A DNA stretch of 64,000 nt from Janibacter limosus NBRC 16128 (GCF_001570985.1 NZ_BCSS01000001.1:62001-126000); one strand, 5' to 3'. Shown: positions 1 to 9,403, numbered from the stretch's first letter. Numbers and translations are program-made. Notes: generated from the letters alone by a model not told the origin.

Positions 1-252
1 GGGCAGCGGGTGGCGGTCCTGGATGCACTTGCCGAGGAACTCCGCCGCGACGTGGCTGGCGATGGCGGCCGAGCCGCCGTTGCCGGCGACGAGGAGCGTC
101 CCCCCGGCACGCAGTGCCTCGAGCACCGTCTGACCGGCCGCCCCGACGCGCTCGCGCATCTGCGGCGCCGACACCTGCTCCGCGAGCGCTGCCCACGCAG
201 CGATCCCGGCATCGAGCTGCTGAGCCACCAGGTCGGTCTCGGTGGATGTCAT
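1..252 (-). CDS. gmhA: Phosphoheptose isomerase GmhA, N-terminal 84 residues (gene runs off the window)
   Basis: GmhA converts sedoheptulose 7-phosphate to D-glycero-D-manno-heptose 7-phosphate in the cytoplasm, the first step to nucleotide-activated heptose. The reading frame from the ATG at 252 stays open to base 1. It carries the SIS-domain phosphate-binding loop GNGGSAAIASH at residues 57-67, followed by AAEFLGK, which is typical of GmhA; the family is about 190 aa, so more than half is missing here. The start overlaps the stop of the upstream heptose kinase gene by ATGA, so the two are almost certainly translated together. Another SIS sugar isomerase is possible, but the hddA neighbour favours GmhA. 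Confidence 0.85.
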   Translation of the reverse strand, partial: MTSTETDLVAQQLDAGIAAWAALAEQVSAPQMRERVGAAGQTVLEALRAGGTLLVAGNGGSAAIASHVAAEFLGKCIQDRHPLP

Positions 253-1292
253 TGCTGGCCCTTCCAGGTCGTGACGCCGTGCTTGGTGAAGGTGAACTCG
301 GAGACCGACAGGCCCAGCCGGATGAGCTCGTCAGCGACGACGTGCCGCTTCTCGAACTCACAGATGAAGATCATGTGGCCACCGCCTCCGGCACCGGTGA
401 CCTTGCCGCCGAAGGCACCACAGCCGAGTGCCGTGTCCACGGCCTCGGCGATGAGTGGGGTGGTGATGCGTGAGGACATCTTTTGCTTCTGCTGCCAGGC
501 CTGGCCCAGGAGATGCCCGATCTCGTCGACCTTGCCCCGCAGGAGGGCCACCCGCATCGCGTCAGCGAGATCGCGCTGTGCCCGCAGTCCCGCCACGGCG
601 TCCTCGTTGCCCATCTCGTACCGCGAGACCTGGTCCTCGATGATGTGGTCGCTGACCCGGGTGCGGCCGGTGTAGGCGAGCAGCATGTTGTGCTCGAGCT
701 CGTGGACGGTGTCCGGTCGGATCCGCAGAGGATTGACCACGACATCGCCGTCCTGGCGGAACTCCATGAAGTTGAAGCCGCCGAAGGCGGCTGCGTACTG
801 ATCCTGGTACCCGCCGGGGATCTGCAGGTCCTCACGCTCCAGGCGATAGGCCAGCTCGGCGATCTCGTGCGGCCCCAGATCCAGGCCGCAGTGCCTGGCG
901 ACCAGGTCGATGACCGCCACCATGACCGCGCTGGAGCTGCCGAGGCCCGAGCCGGGTGGCGCGTTGGTGTGCAGGAAGAGGTCGAAGCCGTCGGAGCGGA
1001 TGGCGCCCTCGAGCGTCATGATCCGGGCGATGGCCGCCTTGGGCAGGTCCAATGTCCCGTCGAGCACGAGGGGCGTACCCACGTCGTACCCGATCGAGGT
1101 GCCGTAGTCGTGAGACTCGACCGTGATGTGTCCGTCGGAGCGGGGCCGCAGGGTGGCGTAGGCGTAGCTGCCGATCGTCGCACTGAGGACGGCTCCCCCT
1201 TCGCGCTGGGGAAATGGGGCGACATCTGTGCCGCCACCAGCGAAACTGACCCGCAGGGGCGCGCGTGCGCGCAGCACCGGACGCACGGTCAT
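249..1292 (-). CDS. hddA: GHMP-family kinase, D-glycero-alpha-D-manno-heptose 7-phosphate kinase HddA
   Basis: A 347-aa cytoplasmic GHMP kinase that probably phosphorylates heptose 7-phosphate at C1 to the 1,7-bisphosphate. The N-terminal RAPLRVSFAGGGTD motif, the ATP-binding PPGSGLGSSS loop at residues 112-121 and the C-terminal KVTGAGGGG motif near residue 300 are all intact, and the length fits HddA. The ATG at 1292 has a GGGGAGG ribosome site 6 bases upstream. The stop overlaps gmhA by ATGA. The upstream gene is divergent and the two share a short AT-rich promoter region around 1300-1335. A fucose- or other sugar-specific GHMP kinase is the main alternative; coupling to gmhA supports heptose. 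Confidence 0.85.
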   Translation of the reverse strand: MTVRPVLRARAPLRVSFAGGGTDVAPFPQREGGAVLSATIGSYAYATLRPRSDGHITVESHDYGTSIGYDVGTPLVLDGTLDLPKAAIARIMTLEGAIRSDGFDLFLHTNAPPGSGLGSSSAVMVAVIDLVARHCGLDLGPHEIAELAYRLEREDLQIPGGYQDQYAAAFGGFNFMEFRQDGDVVVNPLRIRPDTVHELEHNMLLAYTGRTRVSDHIIEDQVSRYEMGNEDAVAGLRAQRDLADAMRVALLRGKVDEIGHLLGQAWQQKQKMSSRITTPLIAEAVDTALGCGAFGGKVTGAGGGGHMIFICEFEKRHVVADELIRLGLSVSEFTFTKHGVTTWKGQQ

Positions 1293-1332
1293 GGATGTCC
1301 TCCCCAGAGTGAAAATCAGCGATTATTACCGA

Positions 1333-2547
1333 ATGGTAGGCGACGACTTGAGTACGAGGCACCGTCCGGGACGCATCCTGGGTCTCGACCTGCTGCGTGC
1401 TGTCGCCGCGTGGCTCGTCCTGCTCTCGCACGTCGCCTTCTGGACCGGCGCGGGGGCACAGGGCACTCTCGGGGGGCTGGCCGTTCGGGGCGAGCTGGGG
1501 GTGGCGGTCTTTTTCGCGCTCTCCGCCTTCTTGCTGTCCGCCCCCTTCGTCCGTCGAGGGCTCGGCGGAGCGGCCCACTGGTCCGCACGTCGCTATCTCA
1601 CCCGTCGTGCGGCGCGCATCCTGCCGGCCTACCTCCTCGCCCTCGCAGCGGTCGTGGCCGTCGCCGCCTTCCTCGGTGGGGCCGCTGCCAGCGGGCTCGA
1701 CGTCCCCACCGTGCTCGTGCACCTCGTCATCGGCCAGGGGTGGACGGGGAGGACCTTCCAGTCCTTCACCCAGTCGTGGAGCCTGACCACCGAGGTGACC
1801 TTCTACGTCCTGCTGCCCCTCATCGCGGCGGCGGCCGCGCCGCTCACGCGAGCGCCCTCCCCCGTCCAGCGAGCACGTCGGATGCTCCTGCTGTGCGCTC
1901 TGGTCGCCGTCGGTGGGCTCGCCCTCCAGACTGTCTCCGCCCTGGTCGCGGATCCTCACTGGGCCGGGGTGCTGGCGACGAGCGCAGCCGGGCACGCTGC
2001 ATGGTTCGCCATCGGGACGGCGGTCACCGTCCTCGTCGAAGCCGACCGGGCGGGCATCGAGGTCAGCTCCCGACCAACCCTGGCCGTCGTGCGCACCAGT
2101 CCGGGAACCCTCGTGCTCCTGGCCCTCGTCCTCTGGGTCGTCGCCTCGACCCCGGTCGCCGGACCGCGGGGCATCGATCCCTCCACCGCGAGCGAGGCAC
2201 TGGCCGCCGAGCTGCTCTACGGAGCGGTTGCCGCCTGTCTGCTGCTCGCGGCGACATCACGCGGACTCACCGACGCGCTCACGTCCTCGCCCGTCGCGCG
2301 CGGGCTGCGCTGGCTCGGAGACATCTCCTATGCCATCTTCCTCTGGCACGTCCTCGTGCTCCAGGTGGTCTTCGCGGCACTGGACCTGCGACTCTTCGCC
2401 GCGCCCTTCGCCCCGACCCTGCTGCTTGTCACGATCGTCAGCATGGGTCTGGGTCACCTGTCGTGGGTGCTGCTGGAGAGTCCGGTCCTGGCTCGGGCCC
2501 ACCGCGGGACGGACGCACCAGCGCCGCAACCAGCACCCCGAGGGTGA
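1333..2547 (+). CDS. AT3-family membrane O-acyltransferase
   Basis: A multi-spanning acyltransferase (AT3, OafA/YrhL type) of about 404 aa that would move acyl groups, often acetyl, onto a glycan at the membrane. The first membrane helix has the R-x10-H motif of the family (LRAVAAWLVLLSH), followed by a GELGVAVFFALSAFLLS helix, and roughly ten helices are apparent to the C terminus. No SGNH domain is attached. The start is uncertain: ATG 1333 gives a tidy protein, but ATG 1291, overlapping the hddA start on the other strand, is in frame and there is no clear ribosome site at either. The last 110 bases overlap the convergent AftD-like gene. Confidence 0.8.
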   Translation: MVGDDLSTRHRPGRILGLDLLRAVAAWLVLLSHVAFWTGAGAQGTLGGLAVRGELGVAVFFALSAFLLSAPFVRRGLGGAAHWSARRYLTRRAARILPAYLLALAAVVAVAAFLGGAAASGLDVPTVLVHLVIGQGWTGRTFQSFTQSWSLTTEVTFYVLLPLIAAAAAPLTRAPSPVQRARRMLLLCALVAVGGLALQTVSALVADPHWAGVLATSAAGHAAWFAIGTAVTVLVEADRAGIEVSSRPTLAVVRTSPGTLVLLALVLWVVASTPVAGPRGIDPSTASEALAAELLYGAVAACLLLAATSRGLTDALTSSPVARGLRWLGDISYAIFLWHVLVLQVVFAALDLRLFAAPFAPTLLLVTIVSMGLGHLSWVLLESPVLARAHRGTDAPAPQPAPRG

Positions 2548-5500
2548 GGGCCCCGAGGAGCTGGGAGGCGAGCGAGCCCGTGGACTGACGGTCCGCGACC
2601 CCGAGCACGGCCAGGACGACACCAGCGCCCGAGAGGACGAGGGCGACCGCGAGCGCACGATGTCGCGCCGAGACCAACGCGCCGACGGTCGCCACCAGCA
2701 TCCCCGCCGGACCGGCCACGAGGAGCCCGACCGCTGCGGCACCGAGGAGCGCGACCATCCACAGCCCACGGCCCCTGCTCGGCCGCGGTGCGGTCGAGGC
2801 GGCATCGGTCACCTCCTCCGGCTCCTGGTCCGACGCGATGGTCCCGGCGATCCTGCCGCGACGCCCCAGGAGGAGCTCGAGCAGGGCCCACAGGCAGAGG
2901 ACACCGATGAGGAGCGCCCCTCCGGCGAGTGCCAGCCGGTGCTGGGTGTTGGGTGCGAACTCCACCAGGACCCGGGACCGGCTCCCTGCCGGCATGACGA
3001 AGGCCTGCCGCCACCCGTCGACCGTCACCGGCTCGAGGCGGTGACCCTGCTCGTCCGTGGCCCGCCATCCGGCGTTGGCTCCCTGGCTGAGCGCCAGCAC
3101 GGATCGCTCGCCGGAGCCGACGTCGAACACCCACCGGCCGACGTGGTCACGGTGGCTCGTCACCGTGCGATCGACCGCAACCTCGGCGCGGGTCCACCCG
3201 GTCGGCACGAGCGAGACCGATTGGGGGACCAAGCCGGCGACGGCACGAGCACTGATCCGGCCGTCACCGGCGGGGAGGTCTCCGCAGGCTGTCGCCGCCA
3301 CCGGGTCCCCCGCGATCAGCGACCGTCGCGCTGCCGTGAGGGACAAGCCGATGCGTCCGTCGTCCCGGCCGACCTCCCCGGCGCCGCTGCAGGGCAGGGT
3401 GAGTGACTGCGTGGGTCCGGCGAGGCCCGCGAGACGCACCTCGGGTGCCGACCACGCCGCTCGTCCGGGCGGGCGGGTGAAGCTCAGCGAGATGCTCCGG
3501 GTGCGCTGTGGGGGGATCTGCAAGGTCGTCCCGCTCGCAAGGACGTACCTCGCAGTGTCGGTGGCGACCGTCACGGGGCCGACCGCCCGGTCCAGGGTGA
3601 TGGTGCCGACCTGGGTCTCCTCCCCCAGGTCGATCGCGAGCACGGGTTCGGCGGCACCGGCGGAAGGACGCCAGCGGGTCGACGGGTCTCCGTCCACCGC
3701 CGCAACCGGCCACGCGGTCAGGCCGCGGGCGGTCTCCGAATCATCGGGCGGGGTACTGCCGGACAGGCTCCATGGAGCGGAGACGACGGCCTGGCCGGAC
3801 TCGTCCGTGCGGACCCGGACGGACGCCGCCACCCGGGTGGCCGGCAGCGGCCCCACTCGGCGGACGAGGTCGGACGGGTCCTCCCCCAGGCCCGGGCGCA
3901 CGGCACCGCGAGGATCCCGGGTGAGCAGGACCGGGCCGGGTCCTGCGGGAGCCGTCAGACCGGTCGACAGGCTCGGACCTCCCTCGAGCTCGACCTCACG
4001 CACCCCGATGGCCGGCGGGTCCTCGCCCTCGCCGGGCGGTTGCCCCGTCAGCGAGATGGTCAGGCTCGAGCGCTCCCGCCCGTCGAGCGAAACACGCCAC
4101 GTCATCGACCCGTCGGGCAGGTGACCGACGCTCCCGTCGACCTCGACCGCAGCGAGTCGGCCGATGTCCCCACCCCAGGCCTCGTGGACCAGCACCGCGT
4201 TCGGGCGGCTGCCCGCAGGGAGGTCGAGGGTGATGGTCTGCGCCGGCGAGCCGTCGCCACTCACCCATGCCGTGCGCGAGTCCCCGTCGAGCATCGCGGC
4301 CGGACCGCTGCCGGCGCCCAGCCATGCGGGGGCGAAGGGGTCGGCGGCACTGGAGCTCGTGTGGAGACCGTCCAGCCCCTGGTAGAAACGAGTCGTCCTG
4401 GCAGTGTCGGCACCACCCGGTTGCAGGTCGCGTGTGCCGACCACCGCCGGGCGGCGATCCCCTGCAGGCAGCGTCGGGCCGTGGCCCCGGGCGGGTGGTC
4501 GTCCGGAATTCAGGGCCTGCCAGCGCAGGGTGTCGGTGCGGATGTCAGCACCTGAGCCGTCGGACAGGGTGGTGACCGCATCGGGGTCGAGCAGTCCGGA
4601 TGCGACCAGCGCAAACCAGGCCTCGGGTGCGCCGGCCACGGGGATGACTCCCTGGCTCGGCACGAGAGCCACGGGCTCGGCGGGCTCGTCCAACCGCCAC
4701 ACGCTGATCCGGTCGGCGCCCTCGCCCACCGAGCTGGCGAGACTCACGCCCGGGCTCGCCGCGAAGGTGGCCGCCACCTGTCGGGAGTCGGCCGCGCCCA
4801 CGTCCGGGTCCAGGCCTCCACGGACGACGACCCGCGAGACGCCCAGACGGCGCAGCCCTGCAGCGAGCTGGGGCTGGCTGCGGCCCGTCGCCGTCAGGTC
4901 ATCGAGGCCGTCGAGGATGCGCGTGGCGCCGGGGTGCCCGAGCGGAGCGGCCGCTCGGACGAGGACCGGCGAGCTCGCGAGTGCGGTCAATGGCTCGTCG
5001 GTCAATCTCCCCCAGGTGAAGTCCGCAGTGCGGGCGCCGGGCAGGACGAGGGTGCTGCCCCCGTCGACGGCCGCCATCTCGTCCACCTCGGCGGCGACGC
5101 CCTGCCACACCGTCGGCACACCGTCGGCTGCCCAGGCATCACCGACGCGGGAGGCCCACAGCGGCGCCAGGGAGCCCACGAGAGCCAGCACCGTCCCGAC
5201 GACGACCACCTGACGAGCAAGGGCTCCGGCACCTCGCTCGACACGAGTCGCCCAGTGCGCGAGCAGACCGACACCGATCGCGATCGGGAGACGGATGAGG
5301 AGGTCAGCCTTGTGCACATTGCGGAAGGGAGCCAGCGGCCCGTCGAGCCATCCCTGGACGGTGCTCGCCAGCGGACCCGAGGCTGACCCTGAACGCCCCG
5401 CGGCCATGACGACGACACCGACGAGGACGAGGACGAGCGCCCATCGCGTGAGGTGGCGTCCCTCCGCTGCCGCAGGACCATCGCAGGCGTCGTCATGGCC

Positions 5501-6484
5501 GGAGCGGCGACGCACGAGACCGGCGAGCCCGAGGCCGGCCACAGTGGTCGTCGCGAGGATCCCGGTGAGCGACTGGGCCAGCAGCCAGCCGCTCTGCCAC
5601 GTCGGGTGATCCCCGTCGGTGAGGATGTACGCGATCCAGTGGTTGGCCCCCCTCAGGACATTGGTGACGGAGGCGACCGCCGTCGTCGTCGACGCCAGCT
5701 CGATGTGGTCGAGGAAGGGGTAGGAGTAGCGCCCGAGGACGAGCAGTGGGCCGAGCCACCAGGCTGAGCCGAGCCCGGCACCCAAGCACCACCACGCCAG
5801 GGCCCGGCCACGGCGACGCCCGCCCGGCGAGAGCATGATCCACGCGGCCGCCGGCACGAGCGCGACGAGCGAGACGGTCGCATTGACGCCACCGAGGCTG
5901 GCGGCCAGCAGGCCCGTGGCGACAGCCATCCGCCGACGGTGCGATGGTCGCCCTCCCGGGGCCACCCCCCTCGCTGCGACGAGGACCAACCAGGGCGCGA
6001 GCGCCTGCGGCCACACCTCGACCGAGATCTCCGACAGGACCGTGAGCACCCGCGGCGACAGCGCAAAGACCGCCCCGACGAGGAGCGCCGGGACCGTGGG
6101 CAGGCCGCCGACCCGACGGGCCAGCCGTTCGGCACCGACGAAGGAGACGACGAGGATGAGCATCCACCACACGCGCTGGGTCGCCCAGCCCGGCAGTCCC
6201 ACGGTGTCCCCGGCGAGGAAGATCGGGCCCATCGGCCACAGGTACCCGTAGGCCTGGTTCTGCAGCTCTCCGATCCCGGTGTGGTCGTTCCATGCCCACA
6301 GTGCCCGTCCGAGGTACCTCCCCGGGGAGAGGACGAGATCGCTCTTGGTGTCCGGCTGCAGCAGGCCCGGGGCCACGAGCCACGGGAGCACAGCGACCAG
6401 CAGGGTCGCGACGGCCCTCTGCAGACGCTGGCGTGCAGCCCCCACCACGGACGTGCCGGGGGTCGGGTCGCTCCCCTCGGTCAT
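2438..6484 (-). CDS. AftD-like GT-C glycosyltransferase (DUF3367, alpha-(1->3)-arabinofuranosyltransferase family)
   Basis: A 1348-aa membrane protein built like mycobacterial AftD, which adds arabinofuranose from a polyprenyl-phosphate donor outside the membrane. About a dozen helices fill the first 450 residues; the first extracytoplasmic loop has PDTKSDLVLSPGRYL, where GT-C enzymes keep their catalytic aspartates. Two discoidin-like (F5/8 type C) sugar-binding stretches follow, LDGDSRTAWVSG near residue 733 and AVDGDPSTRWRPS near 931. Four helices close the protein from about residue 1185. The start overlaps the upstream methyltransferase stop by ATGA. The donor sugar cannot be told from sequence; arabinose is only the family precedent. 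The 3' end overlaps the convergent acyltransferase gene. Confidence 0.85.
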   Translation of the reverse strand: MTEGSDPTPGTSVVGAARQRLQRAVATLLVAVLPWLVAPGLLQPDTKSDLVLSPGRYLGRALWAWNDHTGIGELQNQAYGYLWPMGPIFLAGDTVGLPGWATQRVWWMLILVVSFVGAERLARRVGGLPTVPALLVGAVFALSPRVLTVLSEISVEVWPQALAPWLVLVAARGVAPGGRPSHRRRMAVATGLLAASLGGVNATVSLVALVPAAAWIMLSPGGRRRGRALAWWCLGAGLGSAWWLGPLLVLGRYSYPFLDHIELASTTTAVASVTNVLRGANHWIAYILTDGDHPTWQSGWLLAQSLTGILATTTVAGLGLAGLVRRRSGHDDACDGPAAAEGRHLTRWALVLVLVGVVVMAAGRSGSASGPLASTVQGWLDGPLAPFRNVHKADLLIRLPIAIGVGLLAHWATRVERGAGALARQVVVVGTVLALVGSLAPLWASRVGDAWAADGVPTVWQGVAAEVDEMAAVDGGSTLVLPGARTADFTWGRLTDEPLTALASSPVLVRAAAPLGHPGATRILDGLDDLTATGRSQPQLAAGLRRLGVSRVVVRGGLDPDVGAADSRQVAATFAASPGVSLASSVGEGADRISVWRLDEPAEPVALVPSQGVIPVAGAPEAWFALVASGLLDPDAVTTLSDGSGADIRTDTLRWQALNSGRPPARGHGPTLPAGDRRPAVVGTRDLQPGGADTARTTRFYQGLDGLHTSSSAADPFAPAWLGAGSGPAAMLDGDSRTAWVSGDGSPAQTITLDLPAGSRPNAVLVHEAWGGDIGRLAAVEVDGSVGHLPDGSMTWRVSLDGRERSSLTISLTGQPPGEGEDPPAIGVREVELEGGPSLSTGLTAPAGPGPVLLTRDPRGAVRPGLGEDPSDLVRRVGPLPATRVAASVRVRTDESGQAVVSAPWSLSGSTPPDDSETARGLTAWPVAAVDGDPSTRWRPSAGAAEPVLAIDLGEETQVGTITLDRAVGPVTVATDTARYVLASGTTLQIPPQRTRSISLSFTRPPGRAAWSAPEVRLAGLAGPTQSLTLPCSGAGEVGRDDGRIGLSLTAARRSLIAGDPVAATACGDLPAGDGRISARAVAGLVPQSVSLVPTGWTRAEVAVDRTVTSHRDHVGRWVFDVGSGERSVLALSQGANAGWRATDEQGHRLEPVTVDGWRQAFVMPAGSRSRVLVEFAPNTQHRLALAGGALLIGVLCLWALLELLLGRRGRIAGTIASDQEPEEVTDAASTAPRPSRGRGLWMVALLGAAAVGLLVAGPAGMLVATVGALVSARHRALAVALVLSGAGVVLAVLGVADRQSTGSLASQLLGALTLGVLVAALVRPSRGGPEPGPDSPAAPTTGDPDPC

Positions 6485-7203
6485 CGGCGACGCAGGATGA
6501 GGAGCAGGTTCCAGGTGACGACCTCACGCAGGCCCGGCACCCGAAGGATGTGCGCTGCGGCGTCCGGAAGGTAGCGAGGGCGGGCAGCAAGGATGTCGGC
6601 GTCCGCACCGTGGGCCCAGTCGAGCCCCTGGCGCACGCTCACGCGGTAGAGGGTGTCACCCACACGGTTCTTGGGCGGGTGCCCGTGCTTGCGCTCATAA
6701 CGAGCGATCGCTCGCTCCCCACCCAGCCAGTGCCACGGGGAGGTCTCGTGGCCACCCCAGGGGGAGAGCCAGTTGGTGTACGAAAGGAAGACGAGGCCGC
6801 CGGGGCGCGTGACGCGCAGCAGCTCGTCGGCCACCGCCTCGGGATCGGGCACGTGCTCCCACATGTTGCTCGAGAAGACGATGTCCACACTGCCGTCGGC
6901 GAGCGGCAGACGCATCGCGTCCCCGACAAGGCCACCGTCGCGGACCGACGGGACGCCGGCATCGTGATCGACCGGCACATAGTGTGCCCCCGCGCGCCGG
7001 AAAGCACGGGAGAACTCGCTCGGCCCGGCACCGACGTCGAGCACCGTGCGGCCCGCGAGCTCCGTGTGCTCGCGCAAGAGCGCGATCGAGTCCCCGGCGA
7101 GCGTGGAGTAGAACCTCTGCGGATCGGTCTGCTCGACGAGGAAGGAGCGGAAGAGACGCACGGAGCGACGCAGGCCCCTGCGCATCGGCTGGGCGGGAGT
7201 CAT
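6481..7203 (-). CDS. Class I SAM-dependent methyltransferase
   Basis: A 240-aa soluble methyltransferase of the Methyltransf_11 type. The SAM-binding motif I VLDVGAGPSEFSRAF sits near residue 60, the acidic VDHD follows the second strand, and the LLRVTRPGGLVFLSY segment is the usual post-motif III helix and strand. The substrate is not known; location in a glycan locus suggests a sugar or lipid-linked intermediate. ATG 7203 was chosen because GGGGGAG lies 5 bases upstream; an in-frame start further upstream would run into the previous gene. It ends on the AftD-like gene start by ATGA and starts 13 bases after the next methyltransferase gene, so the three are one transcript. Confidence 0.85.
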   Translation of the reverse strand: MTPAQPMRRGLRRSVRLFRSFLVEQTDPQRFYSTLAGDSIALLREHTELAGRTVLDVGAGPSEFSRAFRRAGAHYVPVDHDAGVPSVRDGGLVGDAMRLPLADGSVDIVFSSNMWEHVPDPEAVADELLRVTRPGGLVFLSYTNWLSPWGGHETSPWHWLGGERAIARYERKHGHPPKNRVGDTLYRVSVRQGLDWAHGADADILAARPRYLPDAAAHILRVPGLREVVTWNLLLILRRR

Positions 7204-7216
7204 CGACACTCCCCCA

Positions 7217-8089
7217 TCATGGACGACGCGCGATGAGCTGCAGGGTCGGCCGGCTCCGCTGCGCGACCAACCGCTGAGCAACGACGAAGGGGACGCTGGC
7301 CACTGCGGCGGCGAGCACCGGCTTGGACCCGAGGACACCTCGGGGTCGTGCCCCGGGACGCACGGCGCGGGCCAGGCTGGCTGCGTCGACGCTCAGGCTG
7401 TCGAGCAGCAGGCGACGGACCTCGATGTCGACGAACCCGGCGGCTGCGGCGGCTCTGGACAAGGACTCCGCCGAGAAGAACCGGATGTGGGTCGGGTCCT
7501 CGAGCATCCACCAGGCGGCGCCATAGCGGTCCAGACCGGAGCTGTCACCCGCCGGCGTGATGAAGCTGGCCCGCCCGCCGGGACGCAGCAGCTCCCACGA
7601 CGAGCGCAGAGCCACGTGCGGGTCGACGACGTGCTCGAGCACGTGGATGCCGTACACCAGGTCCTGATCACCGGGGAGCCGGGAGGCATCCTCGATGCCT
7701 CCGGTCCGCAGGTCGCCGCGGGCGCGGACGACCTCATCGACCCTGACACCCAGCTGGTCCGGATCGACGCCGGCGACCTCCGCCCCGGCGTCGAGGAAGC
7801 GCCGCAGCATCGAACCGGCTCCGTAGCCGACCTCGAAGACCCGGGGCGGCACGCCATCGCGCACGAGCTCCCGGTAGGTGAGGTCGAGCCGGATGCGGTC
7901 CAGCGTCGGCTCACCGCCGTACGCCAGGTCGCGGTGGTCGGCAGGGCACCGGTCCAGGTCCCGCACGATGTGCCCGCAGCGCTCGCACCTGTCGACGATG
8001 CAGCTGCCACGGATCGCCTGCCCACGCACGACTGAGCCGCACACCTCACAGCCGACGTGCTCACTCTCACCTACCGTTGGGTAACTCAC
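7217..8089 (-). CDS. Zinc-ribbon class I SAM-dependent methyltransferase
   Basis: A 290-aa protein with an N-terminal four-cysteine zinc ribbon (CEVCGS at residues 14-19 and CERCGH around 35-40) followed by a methyltransferase domain with motif I VFEVGYGAGSMLRRF, acidic GVDPD and the HVLEHVVDP motif III region. The arrangement resembles C-methyltransferases and class I enzymes of polysaccharide and secondary-metabolite clusters. The GTG at 8089 lies exactly 6 bases after a TAGGCT -10 hexamer, so the mRNA is probably leaderless. It heads the minus-strand group 8089 to 2438 and is divergent from the GT4 gene. Confidence 0.8.
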   Translation of the reverse strand: MSYPTVGESEHVGCEVCGSVVRGQAIRGSCIVDRCERCGHIVRDLDRCPADHRDLAYGGEPTLDRIRLDLTYRELVRDGVPPRVFEVGYGAGSMLRRFLDAGAEVAGVDPDQLGVRVDEVVRARGDLRTGGIEDASRLPGDQDLVYGIHVLEHVVDPHVALRSSWELLRPGGRASFITPAGDSSGLDRYGAAWWMLEDPTHIRFFSAESLSRAAAAAGFVDIEVRRLLLDSLSVDAASLARAVRPGARPRGVLGSKPVLAAAVASVPFVVAQRLVAQRSRPTLQLIARRP

Positions 8090-8095
8090 AGCGTT

Positions 8096-8101
8096 AGCCT
8101 A
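8096..8101 (-). promoter_or_regulatory. -10 hexamer TAGGCT of the leaderless zinc-ribbon methyltransferase gene
   Basis: TAGGCT followed by AACGCT and then GTG 8089 puts the expected transcription start on the start codon. Read on the plus strand, the overlapping bases 8095-8100 give TAGCCT, a possible -10 for the divergent GT4 gene, so both promoters may use the same few bases and exclude each other. Confidence 0.55.
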
Positions 8102-8144
8102 TCCGTCGGTGCCGCGACAGCCGCGACGCCGACGAGGAGTGACG

Positions 8145-9383
8145 ATGACGCCGAGCACGGCAGACCCGAAGGAGCGCCTTCGGGTGCTCTACCTCTCCTG
8201 GCGCGATCGGGAGAATCCCGAGGCCGGAGGAGCCGAGACCTTCACCGAGCGAACCTCGGAGGTCATGACCCAGGCGGGGCACGAGGTGACGATCTTCACC
8301 GCGTCCTTCCCCGGGGCGAGGCCGCGCACGCAGCACGGGGACGTCGAGGTGGTCCGTCGCGGATCGAAGTTCAGCGTCTACCTCCACGGCTTGTGGCATG
8401 TCCTGCGGCACGGCCGTGACTACGACGTCATCCTCGATGTGCAGAACGGCGTGCCGTTCTGGTCCCCCCTCGTGACCACGGTGCCGGTCATCAACATCGT
8501 CCACCACGTCCACCGCGACCAGTGGAGCGCCGTCTTCGGCGCGAAGGTGGCGCGTCTGGGGTGGCTCCTGGAGTCGCGGCTCGCACCCTTCGTCTATCGC
8601 CGCAGTCGGTATGTCACCGTCTCCAAGTCCACCAGGGCCGAGCTCGAGGAGCTGGGGGTCGACGCCGACCGGGTGGACCTCGTCTACTCCGGCAACGACC
8701 GCCCTGCGGACCTGGACCGGTACGCCCGTCTGGAGCGCACCGAGGCGCCGACGATGCTCTTCCTCGGCCGGTTGGTCCCCCACAAGCACGTCGAGCAGGC
8801 CGTCGACATCCTGGCCTCGCGCGCCGAGACCCACCCCGACCTGGAGCTGCACGTCGTCGGCGGTGGGTACTGGGAGTCCGCGATCGCTGACCACGCGCGA
8901 GCTCGCGGCGTCGCCGACCGGGTGCACCTGCACGGCTTCGTGGAGGAGTCACGCAAGCACGAGCTGCTCGCGCGCGCGTGGATCGTCGTCATGCCCTCGC
9001 ACAAGGAAGGGTGGGGCCTGACCATCGTCGAGGCCGGCCTCCACGCCACGCCCGCCGTCGCCTACAGCTTCGCCGGTGGTCCCAGCGAGTCGATCGTGCA
9101 CGGCCGCACCGGACTCCTGGCCGACTCCGTCAGTGAGTTCGAGGCACATGTCATCACCCTCGTCGATGATGCGGCCCTGCGACGCTCCCTCGGCCGTACC
9201 GCTCGGCTGTACGCCAGCTCCTTCGACTGGACGCGTGCCGGCCACCGTCTGGAGTCGGTGATCCGCTCGGTGCTGGGTCTCACCGACCGCTACCGGGACG
9301 ACGTCATCGACCTCGACGCCCTGATCGCCCACCGCGCCGGGGACGAGACCCCGAGGGGGCAGCTGGAGACCATGGCCTCCTGA
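8145..9383 (+). CDS. GT4-family glycosyltransferase
   Basis: A 412-aa GT-B fold glycosyltransferase that would add a sugar from a nucleotide donor to a lipid-linked acceptor on the cytoplasmic face. The N-terminal YLSWRDRENPEAGGAETF is a typical GT4 start with the acceptor/phosphate glycine-rich loop. The C-terminal donor domain has FLGRLVPHKHVEQAV and the E-x7-E type motif in MPSHKEGWGLTIVEAG, which contacts the donor ribose. ATG 8145 has GAGGAG 6 bases upstream. It stands alone on the plus strand, divergent from the methyltransferase gene, and ends just before a strong hairpin. Donor and acceptor are unknown. Confidence 0.85.
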   Translation: MTPSTADPKERLRVLYLSWRDRENPEAGGAETFTERTSEVMTQAGHEVTIFTASFPGARPRTQHGDVEVVRRGSKFSVYLHGLWHVLRHGRDYDVILDVQNGVPFWSPLVTTVPVINIVHHVHRDQWSAVFGAKVARLGWLLESRLAPFVYRRSRYVTVSKSTRAELEELGVDADRVDLVYSGNDRPADLDRYARLERTEAPTMLFLGRLVPHKHVEQAVDILASRAETHPDLELHVVGGGYWESAIADHARARGVADRVHLHGFVEESRKHELLARAWIVVMPSHKEGWGLTIVEAGLHATPAVAYSFAGGPSESIVHGRTGLLADSVSEFEAHVITLVDDAALRRSLGRTARLYASSFDWTRAGHRLESVIRSVLGLTDRYRDDVIDLDALIAHRAGDETPRGQLETMAS

Positions 9384-9403
9384 TCTCCACCATCCACGCA
9401 CGG

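Noticed and set aside
483-2588. A 701-codon plus-strand open frame over hddA and the AT3 gene
   Set aside because: It crosses two well-supported genes on both strands and has low-complexity composition.
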